From an uncultured Spirochaetales bacterium (GTDB taxonomy: Bacteria > Spirochaetota > Spirochaetia > Sphaerochaetales > Sphaerochaetaceae): a stretch of DNA of 64,000 nt. How positions within the stretch are numbered: position 1 is the first letter of the stretch; the number at the start of each line of letters is the position of its first letter. Below, piece by piece: positions 18,401-26,293 of this stretch. The notes below the pieces were generated by a model that saw nothing but the letters and a program-made list of their open reading frames with translations, made no database searches and had not been told where the DNA came from. The position numbers were made by a program, and so were the translations under genes. The stretch lies in the NCBI GenBank assembly GCA_949300325.1, contig CASGDQ010000013.1:1-64000 (forward strand), given 5' to 3'.

Positions 18401-18617
18401 CCTTGTTCACCAGATCGTATATGCCTGAACGGAGGTACTCGAAATCATCCGTGCATTTCAGCCTTCCTCCGGGGAAGATGAAAAGAGTATCCCCTTTTCT
18501 AACAGCTATGTCGGCGATCATGCGCCACATGTTGTTAGAAGAGCCGGTATGTATGGAAGCCAGTGCAAGCCCTATCCGCCTTTTTCCAGTATTGCCAATC
18601 TCCACGTGATTATACAC
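15405..18617 (-). CDS. Giant hybrid regulator: LacI-type sensor, degenerate kinase-like core, AraC output
   Basis: 1070 aa. Residues 10-295 follow a LacI/GalR-type periplasmic-binding fold (RIGLALASIHTGSSNN, LIVWSSSLGG, AASDMMMYAAARVLEKRG). Residues about 320-560 are helical with a GAF-like section. At 571-590 a histidine-kinase dimerisation helix is recognisable (SEFFANVSEDLKPPLEF), but the phosphoacceptor His is Glu-583. A poor ATPase-like remnant and one or two receiver-like Rossmann segments follow. Residues 961-1070 hold an AraC DNA-binding domain (NEVAYRTGFQDQAYFNRVFKK, FSPKKAR). No membrane segment or signal peptide is present, so it should sense a sugar in the cytoplasm directly. The start is GTG; another GTG four codons later is possible. 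It lies downstream of the GH28 and acetylesterase genes and probably controls the pectin locus. Confidence 0.8.
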   Translation of the reverse strand: MYNHVEIGNTGKRRIGLALASIHTGSSNNMWRMIADIAVRKGDTLFIFPGGRLKCTDDFEYLRSGIYDLVNKDNLSGLIVWSSSLGGFISIDELSSFHERFENIPYVTIGLKREAHPDISFDAYHGFKALVMHFIRHHGAKRIAFLRGPENHLSAEDRYRAYVDALRDCHIEIDWNLISSPTPWSSGAKALEELDRRGLVPGRDYDSMLAASDMMMYAAARVLEKRGLRFPGDLMIGGFNNSYESQLLSVGMSTVGMPYSQVASMAYEALDHLLSDSDEDRSLEPDVMLPAEMLLRRSCGCEDSFSGLKRAGEVIKDKKSYLEWVSRAFHLSDEIMERRVIPIVDMIVLLQDGCSEEELKKCRIAVSALCDDFFSASLDLNLFLEALRWLVAFLPLSQKARDFVFQSILPDISRAQNRINNLKVYERNVQHKRMDNFKYDLMGLTRVNGIGFYLQKHLPSLGMHSCFVVVYGDEGVSSLAGGFYQDQTFSMEDFASSLILPDRIMDAFEPGLYIVEPLFVENQPLGYMVLGTSGRDGTLVEDIRSTICYAMKGAYLMEAENRAKEAAENAERLKSEFFANVSEDLKPPLEFIAEKSTDLEVLKAVRKAEHLLDLALAQAGESGAEKKLERLSDLIAAVISSGAERDGGISDEDFLVQIDLQGARDVFSNLVELMSSEGSVHFCFARGKCFFELRFFSENANWDPHLCSKDALFLASEKLMLLNDGRLYLDDNEIVLRFAFPSLGGERRESGRDDLQPLFLCGSKESVSYTNMKEDLKIAFLRKIGSKRRMLSEAGLFIIDFASLDAKDLAVLSSYAKDPVINRIPVLAYGIGPCGCSLLCDLVEKTRNVEGKTNIFLMGAPASLVSSLELDEKNIVLGDVDDFFSYAGKDKLSLILISSDAALMRLKEIRSLAGAPIIIVSKTVDKAQVEKTSDMARILLVNPFIFQSREFISKLIRLMGGEEVLPPFTGALVKKAVCYINRHASGHIARWQMANEINVNEDYLARMFKKELGVSPWDYLMRCRIDMASRLIRETGMSMNEVAYRTGFQDQAYFNRVFKKIAGFSPKKAR

Positions 18618-18627
18618 TCCCGGATTA

Positions 18628-19326
18628 TTATAACATCATACCGCCTATAAAAGGTAACATCAGATTTTTTTTGGCATAGCTGACAAAAAGGGAGGCAACC
18701 GCCTCGGCCCCATTCAAGCTGAGATGGGTATCGTCTTCGATGCCTTGCGGATAATTATGGCTTTCTCCTGGATTCAAGTGCATGAAACATGCTTTTGAAC
18801 GCTCTTCTCCAAGGCGTGAGAAAAAGGATTCTGTAATCTTTTCCATATCAACAAAGAAAAGAGAGAAACCCGAAGCAACACGTCTTATGACATCAGGATA
18901 CTCTCCGTGCGTATTTATTATTTTTCCGTCAGAGGAAAACTTTCTTCTGACTATCGGAGTCATGAGCAAGACAGAGCAGCCTTTTTCTTTCAAAGCGCAT
19001 GCCATGTTTACCAGATTTGAATAAAATCCGTCCAAGCTGCTGTATCTCTGCTCATCCGCCTTATACTCGTTATGACCGAACTCGATCATGCACCAGGAGC
19101 CCGGATCCACCATTTTAAGCCCTTTTTCAAACAATCCAGTATCGATGCACTTTTTGCTGCTCATCCCATTTACAGCAAGATTGATTAAAGAATAATTCGG
19201 GCTTAAGTATTTTTCCAAACATTCGGCCCATCCTGTCTCAGGCCTGGCGCAAACATCCTTCTTAGCCGCGGTCGAATCCCCGAAGAATATAAGCTTAGAG
19301 CTCAAGGTCGACCCCCTTTTCAACAT
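18628..19326 (-). CDS. SGNH/GDSL hydrolase, rhamnogalacturonan acetylesterase-like (CE12)
   Basis: About 232 aa. Block I has the Ser nucleophile (KLIFFGDSTAA), a GWAECLEKYL stretch follows, block III is IEFGHNE, and block V is GIEDDTHLSLNGAEAVA with the catalytic Asp and His. This order matches the rhamnogalacturonan acetylesterase type (YesT/RhgT), which removes acetyl groups from RG-I. No signal peptide is present. The start is uncertain: the ATG at 19324-19326 overlaps the GH28 end by 32 nt, while a TTG at 19302 has GGGGG 6 nt ahead and would give a tighter fit. It is coupled to the GH28 gene. Confidence 0.85.
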   Translation of the reverse strand: MLKRGSTLSSKLIFFGDSTAAKKDVCARPETGWAECLEKYLSPNYSLINLAVNGMSSKKCIDTGLFEKGLKMVDPGSWCMIEFGHNEYKADEQRYSSLDGFYSNLVNMACALKEKGCSVLLMTPIVRRKFSSDGKIINTHGEYPDVIRRVASGFSLFFVDMEKITESFFSRLGEERSKACFMHLNPGESHNYPQGIEDDTHLSLNGAEAVASLFVSYAKKNLMLPFIGGMML

Positions 19327-20635
19327 AAAACGGCTCAGCAACCCCGCTTATGTCCACATTCTTGACCGAAACAGAACAGAAGCACAGGCGGAAGGATCTC
19401 TCTGAAATCTCTTTCAGCCCGCGTGTCATCTCCGATTCCATGACAGGAATGTCGGGATTGTCAGAAAGAGCAAACGAGCTGTCCCTTATCTCTATGCCAG
19501 TAACAGGCATTTCAGGAAGTCCTGCAATGAATCCGACTGAGCTTCTGCAGCCCTTGGCGATTATTTTGGAAAAACATATGTTTTTTATAACAGGCGTATC
19601 AGGGCGGACAGCCAACGGGGAGAGAGAGAAAAGATTCTCATCGTCGCAGCCGCATCTGTAGAACATGTTTATAGCAATTGGGCAGAAAGTGCCGTCAATT
19701 GTAATGTCACTGAATCGGAGGTTTTCGACAACTCCGCCGCGGCCACGCCTCGTTTTTATCCTTATGCCCCTGTCCGTTCCTATGAAAGAACAGGATTTGA
19801 CAAATACCCCGTCGATGCCTGCTGCAGTCTCGCTGCCGATCGAGATGCCGCCATGAGCCGAATAAACACGGCAGTTCTCAATATGTATGTTCTTAGAAGG
19901 CCTTGCAACAGAAATCCCGCTTGCACCGCTCCCGCTTTTTATCGCAATTCCATCATCTCCGACATCCACCTGCGTATCGATGATTTTCACATTGACCGAG
20001 GAATCGACATCGATGCCGTCTGTATTGGGGCTGTCTGCCGGATTCTTTATGGATACTCCCCGTATCTCGACATCCTTGCTGTATAGCACATGCAGAGTCC
20101 AGAACGGGCTGTCCACAAGCTTTACATCCCTTATATAAACATTGGCAGAATCCTTTATGGACAAGAGTGTCGGACGGAGGAACTGGCTGGATCGGCCTCC
20201 CCCTCCTCCAGGCTGATCCTGATATCCAGGATTGAGGGCTGCAAGTTCCTTTTCCAAATCCGTCTCTGGTCCTTTGTTATCTTTTCTCTTTTCTTTTGCT
20301 GCTTTCCACCAGGAAAGTCCAGCGCCGTCGATCGTGCCTTCGCCGCATATGTAGGAGGATTTGGCATTCTCCATCAAGATGCAAGGATGCATGGCATAGC
20401 AATCAACCCCTTCCCAACGAGTGTATACCGGCCTGTAAAGGGAGAAATCCGGTATGAAAGACAACACGGCACCCCGGTCGAGCATTATTCCAGTGTTGCT
20501 TTTTATCGTAAGCGGACCGGTATTCCATACACCGCTTTCTATTCTCAGGCAGCCTCCTCCGCTTGACGAGATTATATCAAGCGCCCTGGCAAGCGATATG
20601 CCTTTCTGAATGCATTCCTTCGCTGAAAAATCCAC
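19295..20635 (-). CDS. GH28 polygalacturonase-type glycoside hydrolase
   Basis: 446-aa parallel beta-helix enzyme hydrolysing galacturonan or rhamnogalacturonan oligomers. All GH28 catalytic motifs are kept: NTDGID (about residue 204), VGDDGIAIKSG (DD about 227), AHGGISIGSE (His about 261) and RGIRIKTRRG (about 292). Chain length and the lack of a signal peptide fit cytoplasmic exo-acting enzymes of the PehX/YesQ-like sort, although exo action is inferred. The GTG at 20633-20635 follows GGGAGG at 6 nt, which favours it over the longer frame from 20695. The acetylesterase and the hybrid regulator follow on the same strand. Confidence 0.92.
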   Translation of the reverse strand: MDFSAKECIQKGISLARALDIISSSGGGCLRIESGVWNTGPLTIKSNTGIMLDRGAVLSFIPDFSLYRPVYTRWEGVDCYAMHPCILMENAKSSYICGEGTIDGAGLSWWKAAKEKRKDNKGPETDLEKELAALNPGYQDQPGGGGGRSSQFLRPTLLSIKDSANVYIRDVKLVDSPFWTLHVLYSKDVEIRGVSIKNPADSPNTDGIDVDSSVNVKIIDTQVDVGDDGIAIKSGSGASGISVARPSKNIHIENCRVYSAHGGISIGSETAAGIDGVFVKSCSFIGTDRGIRIKTRRGRGGVVENLRFSDITIDGTFCPIAINMFYRCGCDDENLFSLSPLAVRPDTPVIKNICFSKIIAKGCRSSVGFIAGLPEMPVTGIEIRDSSFALSDNPDIPVMESEMTRGLKEISERSFRLCFCSVSVKNVDISGVAEPFYVEKGVDLEL

Positions 20636-20651
20636 TGGAAACCTCCCGATG

Positions 20652-20680
20652 TTTACAATTTTCTCAACTGCGACTAAAAT
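20652..20680 (+). promoter_or_regulatory. Promoter of the isomerase-like gene, apparently leaderless
   Basis: TTTACA (20652-20657), 17-nt spacer, TAAAAT (20675-20680). The ATG starts at 20688, 7 nt after the -10 element, with no Shine-Dalgarno sequence. Confidence 0.55.
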
Positions 20681-20687
20681 CCAAGTT

Positions 20688-21557
20688 ATGTTCAAACTCG
20701 GATTCAGAGCCCATGACTTCGGGCGTTTTTCCTCTTTTGAGGAATTAGGCGGAGCAATAAGAGGCTATTCTCGGCAAAGCCTCATACAGCTTGCTTTAAA
20801 AAAATCGGTGCCTTCCTTCAAGGATATCTCCATTATGAATGAAGAAGATGCCCTGAACATACGCGGCAGCCTGCTTGCAAACGGGGTATCCATAGCGGTG
20901 ATCGGATGCTATATCAACCCCGTCCATCCCGATCCGGACGAAAGGAAGAAGCATATCGCAAGATTTGTAAAGCTTCTTGAGCTTTCCTCCGCATTGGGCT
21001 GCAGAATAGTCGCGACGGAAACAGGATCGGCAAATCCTGACTGCTCCTACAACGAGGAAACAAAGAGCGAAAAGTATTTCTCCATTCTGTGCAGCACAGT
21101 AGAGACGCTTTTAAAAAAAGCTGAAGAAAACGACGCCATAGTCGCTCTCGAACCGGTAGCGCGGCAGCATACAATCGACAGCAGCGAAAAGATGCGCCGC
21201 GTTCTCGACATTTTCCAGAGCAAATTTCTCAAGGTCGTACTCGATCCGGTAAATCTTGTCCCTTGGACAGGAATCCCGGCAAAAAGCCCAACTCTTCAAA
21301 AGGATGACATCTCTACCTTCATCGATGACATAACATCCCCGATAAAGGATAATGTAGTCGCCATCCATGCTAAGAACTATGTTCTCATAGACAACTGGAA
21401 AAAAGGCGATCTTCCGCTTTTGGAGGGTATTTTCGACTGGAGCGTTGCAATCCCATGCTTGAAAAAGGCAGGAATCGATGATATCCCGTTCCTTCTTGAA
21501 AACATGAAGCCTTCAACGCTCAAAGAGACGATGGACTACCTGACTCCCCTTCTATGA
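20688..21557 (+). CDS. Sugar phosphate isomerase/epimerase-like TIM-barrel protein
   Basis: 289 aa of the xylose-isomerase-like TIM-barrel superfamily. It starts MFKLGFRAHDFG and keeps the expected metal-site residues: Glu in ALEPVARQHT, Asp in VVLDPVNLV, His in VVAIHAKNYV and Glu in PFLLENMKPSTLKETMDYL. The substrate is unknown; its place among pectin genes suggests a step in galacturonate, rhamnose or related metabolism. The ATG at 20688 is favoured over an upstream frame start at 20610 because a good promoter lies between them. It converges with the GH105 gene with a 38-nt overlap of coding ends. Confidence 0.85.
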   Translation: MFKLGFRAHDFGRFSSFEELGGAIRGYSRQSLIQLALKKSVPSFKDISIMNEEDALNIRGSLLANGVSIAVIGCYINPVHPDPDERKKHIARFVKLLELSSALGCRIVATETGSANPDCSYNEETKSEKYFSILCSTVETLLKKAEENDAIVALEPVARQHTIDSSEKMRRVLDIFQSKFLKVVLDPVNLVPWTGIPAKSPTLQKDDISTFIDDITSPIKDNVVAIHAKNYVLIDNWKKGDLPLLEGIFDWSVAIPCLKKAGIDDIPFLLENMKPSTLKETMDYLTPLL

Positions 21558-22617
21558 GGGCCATCAGGAAAGGTCCCACTCCCTTGAAATCATCTTTTAC
21601 GACCTTTTCAGAAATATAGTACTCGAATGAGCCGTCGCGGTATGGGTTTCCGCCCAATCCTGCGACAGAGCATATTCCTCCGAGATGGAAATATCCGTCC
21701 TCATCCCTTTCAAGATACCTCTTTTTGATGCCTTCCACAGCTTTCGATGCAGATTTGACCCCTTCTTCCTTTTCTATGACGCCTAGCCTGGAAGCCTTGA
21801 AAAGGGTGTAGGCGAACATGCTGCTGGCGCTGGTTTCCAAATAGTTTCCAGGCCTGTTGCCGCAGTCGATGACCTGATACCACATCCCATCCTCACTCTG
21901 GAACCGCAAGAGGCTTTCCAGCACGGCACTTGTAATCGTATCCAGCCGTTCTGCAATGGATGGCCTTGTGCCCCTTATCATTTCTGATATATCGATAAGC
22001 GCCATAAGATACCAGCCCAGGGCACGTGCCCAGACATGCATGCTAGCTCCTGTGGATACGTTCGACCACCGCATACCTCTGGATTCGTCATAAGCATGGA
22101 AAAGAAGCCCGGTACGGGAATCTTTTAAAATACCGTAAGTCTTCTCCAGCTGTGATGCAGCATCCTCTATCGCATCCTCATCACCGAAGCTTAAAGCGTA
22201 CATGACCCTGAAAGGCTGGGCCATATACAACCCATCAAGCCAGATCTGCCAAGGATAGATTTCCTTGTGCCAGAAAACACCGGACTTTGTCCTTGGCTGC
22301 GAGGCAAGCTGCTGATGAACAAGGGAGGCGGCAATCTTGAAGCGCTCCTCCCCTGTCTTCTCATAAAGGGGTATGAGAACTTTTGCAGGATTAACCTGGT
22401 CCAGATTGTATTCTCCCATCCTGTAAAGCTTTATAGATCCATCTTGGCCGATTAAAGGAGAATACATGCCATAAGCCCAATCAAAAAGGTCTTGGCGGCC
22501 GAGGATTTCTGAAAGCTTCAAAACAGACAATACGACCAGCCCATCCTCATAATGCCATTTCATCATTCCGCTTTTGAAATAGCTCATGATCGACTCGGCC
22601 ATTTCAAGCGAGAGCAT
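21520..22617 (-). CDS. GH105 unsaturated rhamnogalacturonyl hydrolase (YteR-like)
   Basis: About 365 aa, a six-hairpin barrel enzyme that removes the unsaturated galacturonyl group left by lyases from the non-reducing end of RG-I oligomers. Family features are WQIWLDGLYMAQPF with the catalytic Asp, GASMHVWARALGWYLMALID, GMWYQVIDCGNRPGNYLETSASSMF, and the C-terminal GPFLMALIE. It carries no signal peptide, like YteR. The ATG at 22615-22617 is 9 nt from GGAG; another ATG three codons earlier is possible. It is the last gene of the YteP/YtcP/YtcQ-type importer operon. Confidence 0.92.
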   Translation of the reverse strand: MLSLEMAESIMSYFKSGMMKWHYEDGLVVLSVLKLSEILGRQDLFDWAYGMYSPLIGQDGSIKLYRMGEYNLDQVNPAKVLIPLYEKTGEERFKIAASLVHQQLASQPRTKSGVFWHKEIYPWQIWLDGLYMAQPFRVMYALSFGDEDAIEDAASQLEKTYGILKDSRTGLLFHAYDESRGMRWSNVSTGASMHVWARALGWYLMALIDISEMIRGTRPSIAERLDTITSAVLESLLRFQSEDGMWYQVIDCGNRPGNYLETSASSMFAYTLFKASRLGVIEKEEGVKSASKAVEGIKKRYLERDEDGYFHLGGICSVAGLGGNPYRDGSFEYYISEKVVKDDFKGVGPFLMALIEGESGSPSSL

Positions 22618-22675
22618 TTTTTTCATCTCATACTCCAAACAAGGCGAAGGGCAAAAGCCCTCCACCTTTTTTTAC

Positions 22676-24256
22676 TCAGATCAACAATCCGTTCGCTTCT
22701 GCATATTCGATACCGGAAGCTTCCCAAGCAGCTCCTCCGATCTGATCGAACTGTGCAATCCAGGCATCCCAATTCTCTTTTGTAAGGGCTCTTCTTCCTG
22801 TGAGGAATTCAAGGACGCCCTGCTCATAGAATCTCTTGACATCCGCATTAGGAGCAGGAAGGGTATCGCAACCGATGCTTGCTGTCCACTTCTTTGTTTC
22901 CATCTCCCTGAGAGTTGTCAATGCGCTCATGGTCTTGCCGGATACATCGCAGACATATTCAGGATATCTTGCCGCAAGCTCGACATCAGAATTGTAATAA
23001 ACCATGTTCCTAAGCTGGGTGATAGGAACGATTTCAGCCTCATCAAAGCCTTTTGACGGATCAGCAAGCCCTTCAGTTGTCGGGATTCCATCCTTGTCAA
23101 GGACATAGTTGACGCCTTCTACTCCCCAACCGAGCAGATAATAGCCTTCATCGCTGCTCATCCATTCAAGAAGCCTTGCAATAGCCTCTTTCTTTCCAGC
23201 ATTTGCAGCTTTCTGGCTTACTGCGTAAATTCTGTAGCTCTGGGTATACGGGCCGACGGAGCTCTTGCCTTCCGGTCCCACAGGAGGATCTATGACAATC
23301 CATTCGCCATCTGGGAAATTGGCATCGAACGGCGCATAGTTGCTCTTAGAGGCATAAGCTGCGTTCTGCTCTCTCATGATGCCGAACTTGCCCTGCTTCC
23401 ATGCAGCGCGGAAATCATCTTTCTTGTAAGCCATCCAGTTCGGATCAATGACACCCTCATCCTGCATCTGCTTTATGAAGCACATCGCATCATACATCTC
23501 AGGCTTCTTGAGATTGAGTCCTGCTGTAGATGCATTCAGATCCCATGTGCCTTCCACACCGAAAGCTCCGTAGAACGGCTGGAACCTTCTACCAAGGCCT
23601 TCCTCGTAATTGTTTATCTCGATGAATGCGCCATAGCCGTATGTATCGTTTTTGCCGTTTCCATCGGGATCGTCAAAAGTGAAAGCTCTCATCACTTCCA
23701 TGTAATCATCAAGGGTTACAGGCACATCAAGGCCGAGATTGTCGAGCCAGTCCTTGCGGATCAGCACTCCTTCGTTCTTGATGATCGAACCAGGAGATGC
23801 AAGGCCATAGGATTTGCCCTTGTAAGTGGTGAATTTGATGCTGTCTGCATCATACTGCACCGCAGTTCTTGTGGGCATGAGCTCATACATGTCATCCACG
23901 GATGCAACAAGTCCCTGCTGCACAAGGCGAAGCCATGCATCACGCCGGACCATGAAAAGGTCGGGAAGATTGTTTGCCGCTCCCGCAGCCTGGATCTTCA
24001 CATCCTGGTCGCTCTCGTTTGAAGGAAGCGCGGTCAGGCGGAGATCGATATTCAGCTTTTCACGGATTATATCGAATCCTACCCAATCTGCCGGCGGCGG
24101 TCCTGCCTCGGTAACAGCAGCTCCGTACCACAAATCGATGACGACGGGTCCGCTTTCTGCCGCTGCGGTCTTTGTCTCGCCTGCACCATTTGCAAAAACA
24201 GGGAAGGAAAGAAGCATCAACAGTACAGCCAATACAGCCAAAAGTTTTCTACTCAT
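22676..24256 (-). CDS. ABC transporter substrate-binding protein, YtcQ/LplA type
   Basis: 526 aa with a signal peptide (RKLLAVLAVLLMLLSFPVFANG) and no lipobox Cys, so probably cleaved and periplasmic. The mature protein has the features of the large oligosaccharide binding proteins partnered with YteP/YtcP permeases: NNLPDLFMVRRDAWL, MEVMRAFTFDDPDGNGKNDTYG (an EF-hand-like Ca-binding loop) and RLLEWMSSDEGYYLLGWG. The ATG at 24254-24256 follows AGGAGG. It probably binds RG-I oligosaccharides, given the GH105 gene behind it. Confidence 0.9.
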   Translation of the reverse strand: MSRKLLAVLAVLLMLLSFPVFANGAGETKTAAAESGPVVIDLWYGAAVTEAGPPPADWVGFDIIREKLNIDLRLTALPSNESDQDVKIQAAGAANNLPDLFMVRRDAWLRLVQQGLVASVDDMYELMPTRTAVQYDADSIKFTTYKGKSYGLASPGSIIKNEGVLIRKDWLDNLGLDVPVTLDDYMEVMRAFTFDDPDGNGKNDTYGYGAFIEINNYEEGLGRRFQPFYGAFGVEGTWDLNASTAGLNLKKPEMYDAMCFIKQMQDEGVIDPNWMAYKKDDFRAAWKQGKFGIMREQNAAYASKSNYAPFDANFPDGEWIVIDPPVGPEGKSSVGPYTQSYRIYAVSQKAANAGKKEAIARLLEWMSSDEGYYLLGWGVEGVNYVLDKDGIPTTEGLADPSKGFDEAEIVPITQLRNMVYYNSDVELAARYPEYVCDVSGKTMSALTTLREMETKKWTASIGCDTLPAPNADVKRFYEQGVLEFLTGRRALTKENWDAWIAQFDQIGGAAWEASGIEYAEANGLLI

Positions 24257-24269
24257 GATCAAACCTCCT

Positions 24270-24310
24270 TTGATTATGTAATCAACCTTTATTAAAAGCC
24301 CCTAGGGCTT
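24270..24310 (-). promoter_or_regulatory. Two hairpins between permease and binding-protein genes
   Basis: Reading on the minus strand, AAGCCC-TAG-GGGCTT (24296-24310) is followed by TTTAAT, resembling a weak terminator. Then a perfect inverted repeat TTGATTA-CA-TAATCAA (24270-24285) ends next to the AGGAGG of the binding-protein gene. These could set the permease/binding-protein mRNA ratio or mask the ribosome-binding site. Confidence 0.5.
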
Positions 24311-24320
24311 ATTTCGCTAA

Positions 24321-25229
24321 TCAACCCTTCACACTTCCAAGCAAAGTACCCTTTGTGAAGTATTTTTGGATGAAGGGATATGCAATCACCATCGGTATTG
24401 CGCTTAAGAATACCGAAGCGGCCTTTATGGCGGCAATCGGCGCCTCTCCGAAGGCATTCACCTCGACATACTCGTTCATGCCGCTGGCCATGAGTATGTT
24501 CCTCAGGAGAATCGGAAGCGGCTGCAACGCATTGGAGTTGAGGTAGAGCATCGCATGGAAGAAATCATTCCAGAATGAAACACCATAGAACAGGCCTACT
24601 GTAAGAATGATCGCTTTGGAAAGCGGGAGCATGATCTTCAATAATATCGTCATCTCCCCCGCTCCGTCTATTTTCGCCGATTCCTTCAGCTCGTTCGGGA
24701 TTCCTTCGAAAAAGCTTCTCATGATTATGCAGTTATAGGTGCTTATCGCTCCGGGAACGAATACAGCAGCCAGATGGTCGATGAGCCCTATATGCGTAAC
24801 AAGGAGATAGGACGGAATCATTCCTACATTGAAAACATACGGGATGATGATCAGTATGTTCAAAAACTTTCTTCCCGGAAGCGTCTTTACAGACAGCACA
24901 TATGCCAGAGGAATCGTAAGAAGCAGGGATGTCGCAACGCCCATCACCAGGATCTTCAGGCTGTTGGAGAAAGCGATCAGAAACCCGTTGTTCCCCAAAA
25001 GCGCCTTATAAGCCGCGGTAGACCATTTCCACGGAACAAGGAACATGCCTTCTATATTTGTGCCAAGGAAGGTATTCGGCCTGAATGAAAGCGTGATTGT
25101 GCTCCAAAGAGGAATTGCGATTATGATGAGCATGAAAACCATGAACACATCCACAATGGTATAGAACACCTTGTCGGCTCCGGTCAGCCTTACTGCTGTA
25201 CCCTGAATCTTGTTCTTATCTTTTTTCAT
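24321..25229 (-). CDS. ABC transporter permease, YtcP/LplC type
   Basis: 302 aa with six membrane helices, the N-terminal VFYTIVDVFMVFMLIIIAIPLWSTITLSF pattern of this permease group, the EAA loop (NELKESAKIDGAGEMTILLKIMLPLSK) and the C-terminal PFIQKYFTKGTLLGSVKG. The start follows AAGGGGG. It lies 13 nt after the YteP-like permease, with which it would form the membrane channel. As in other such systems, no ATPase gene is linked. Confidence 0.92.
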   Translation of the reverse strand: MKKDKNKIQGTAVRLTGADKVFYTIVDVFMVFMLIIIAIPLWSTITLSFRPNTFLGTNIEGMFLVPWKWSTAAYKALLGNNGFLIAFSNSLKILVMGVATSLLLTIPLAYVLSVKTLPGRKFLNILIIIPYVFNVGMIPSYLLVTHIGLIDHLAAVFVPGAISTYNCIIMRSFFEGIPNELKESAKIDGAGEMTILLKIMLPLSKAIILTVGLFYGVSFWNDFFHAMLYLNSNALQPLPILLRNILMASGMNEYVEVNAFGEAPIAAIKAASVFLSAIPMVIAYPFIQKYFTKGTLLGSVKG

Positions 25230-25242
25230 ATACCCATCCCCC

Positions 25243-26190
25243 TTAGAACAACGACGAATTGGAGACCTTTCTCGTCAGCCTGTTGGCAAAGAAGATCAAA
25301 AGCATTCCGATGACTCCCTTAAAGAGTCCGACAGCAGTTGCAAGGCCGAACTGGAATTCAAGAAGTCCCTGCCTGTATACCCAGGTATCGATGATGTCGC
25401 CTACCGAATAGACTGCAGGAGAATACAGCATGAATATCTGGTTGAAGCCCGCATCGAGGATTGTGCCTATCTTTAAAAGAAGCACTGTTACAATGACAGG
25501 AGCAATCGAGGGGAGCGTGATGTATCTGACCCTCTGCCATGCGGATGCACCCTCCACCATGGCCGCTTCAAAAAGCGACATGTCAATGCCCATCAAAGCT
25601 GCAATGAAAATGATCGCCGACCACCCCATCTCCTTCCATGCATCGGAGAAGATCACTATCCACGGGAAGGCTTTGGTGTTGGTAAGGAAATCTATCGGAG
25701 TTCCTCCGCACATCTTTATCAGATCGTTTACAATTCCATCTCCAGGGGCAAGAAGCGAAAGGAGAATACCGTACATTATAACCCAGGAAAGGAAGTGCGG
25801 CAGATACGTCAGCGTCTGCACGACCTTTCTCAGCTTCGCTCTTCTGCATTCGTAAATGGCAACCGCAAGCACGATCGAAAGAGGAAGGGAGAATATTATT
25901 TTCCCGAAACTGTACATCAATGTGTTTCTAAGCAGTTCCCAAAAATAAAACGAATTGAAAAACGCCTTGAAATTATCCAAGCCGATCCACTTGCTTCCCG
26001 TTACCCCATCAAGGGCCATGTAATCGCGGAAAGCTATCTGGCTGTTCCAAATAGGTACATACTTAAAGAGTATATAGTATGCCAGTGGGATGAGGAGGAT
26101 CATGTACACAGCCTTGTGCCTGACCACCTCCTTAAAAAAACTTTTCTTTACCGCGTAAGTGTCCTTGTTACTCACTTTCCTATGCCTCAC
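25243..26190 (-). CDS. ABC transporter permease, YteP/LplB type
   Basis: 315 aa. The VYMILLIPLAYYILFKYVPIWNSQIAFRDYM stretch at the first helix is the hallmark of the YteP/LplB group. The EAA loop reads FEAAMVEGASAWQRVRYITLPSIAP. The start is ambiguous: a GTG at 26190 has no ribosome-binding site, while a GTG five codons later has AGGAAA ahead. It follows the esterase gene (103-nt gap) and precedes its partner permease, in an operon ending with GH105. The likely cargo is RG-I oligomers. Confidence 0.92.
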   Translation of the reverse strand: MRHRKVSNKDTYAVKKSFFKEVVRHKAVYMILLIPLAYYILFKYVPIWNSQIAFRDYMALDGVTGSKWIGLDNFKAFFNSFYFWELLRNTLMYSFGKIIFSLPLSIVLAVAIYECRRAKLRKVVQTLTYLPHFLSWVIMYGILLSLLAPGDGIVNDLIKMCGGTPIDFLTNTKAFPWIVIFSDAWKEMGWSAIIFIAALMGIDMSLFEAAMVEGASAWQRVRYITLPSIAPVIVTVLLLKIGTILDAGFNQIFMLYSPAVYSVGDIIDTWVYRQGLLEFQFGLATAVGLFKGVIGMLLIFFANRLTRKVSNSSLF

Positions 26191-26293
26191 AATTCTAGAC
26201 TAAAGCCCGTTTGGGAGAAAATACAGAAAGCAATTTGGACTATTCCGACTTTTTAAATTCGATTTGCACCATTCTATCAGATCTTGCCATATT

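Noticed and set aside
20610..20687. Upstream start for the isomerase-like gene
   Set aside because: The extra 26 residues overlap the divergent GH28 start and a good promoter; the barrel begins at 20688.
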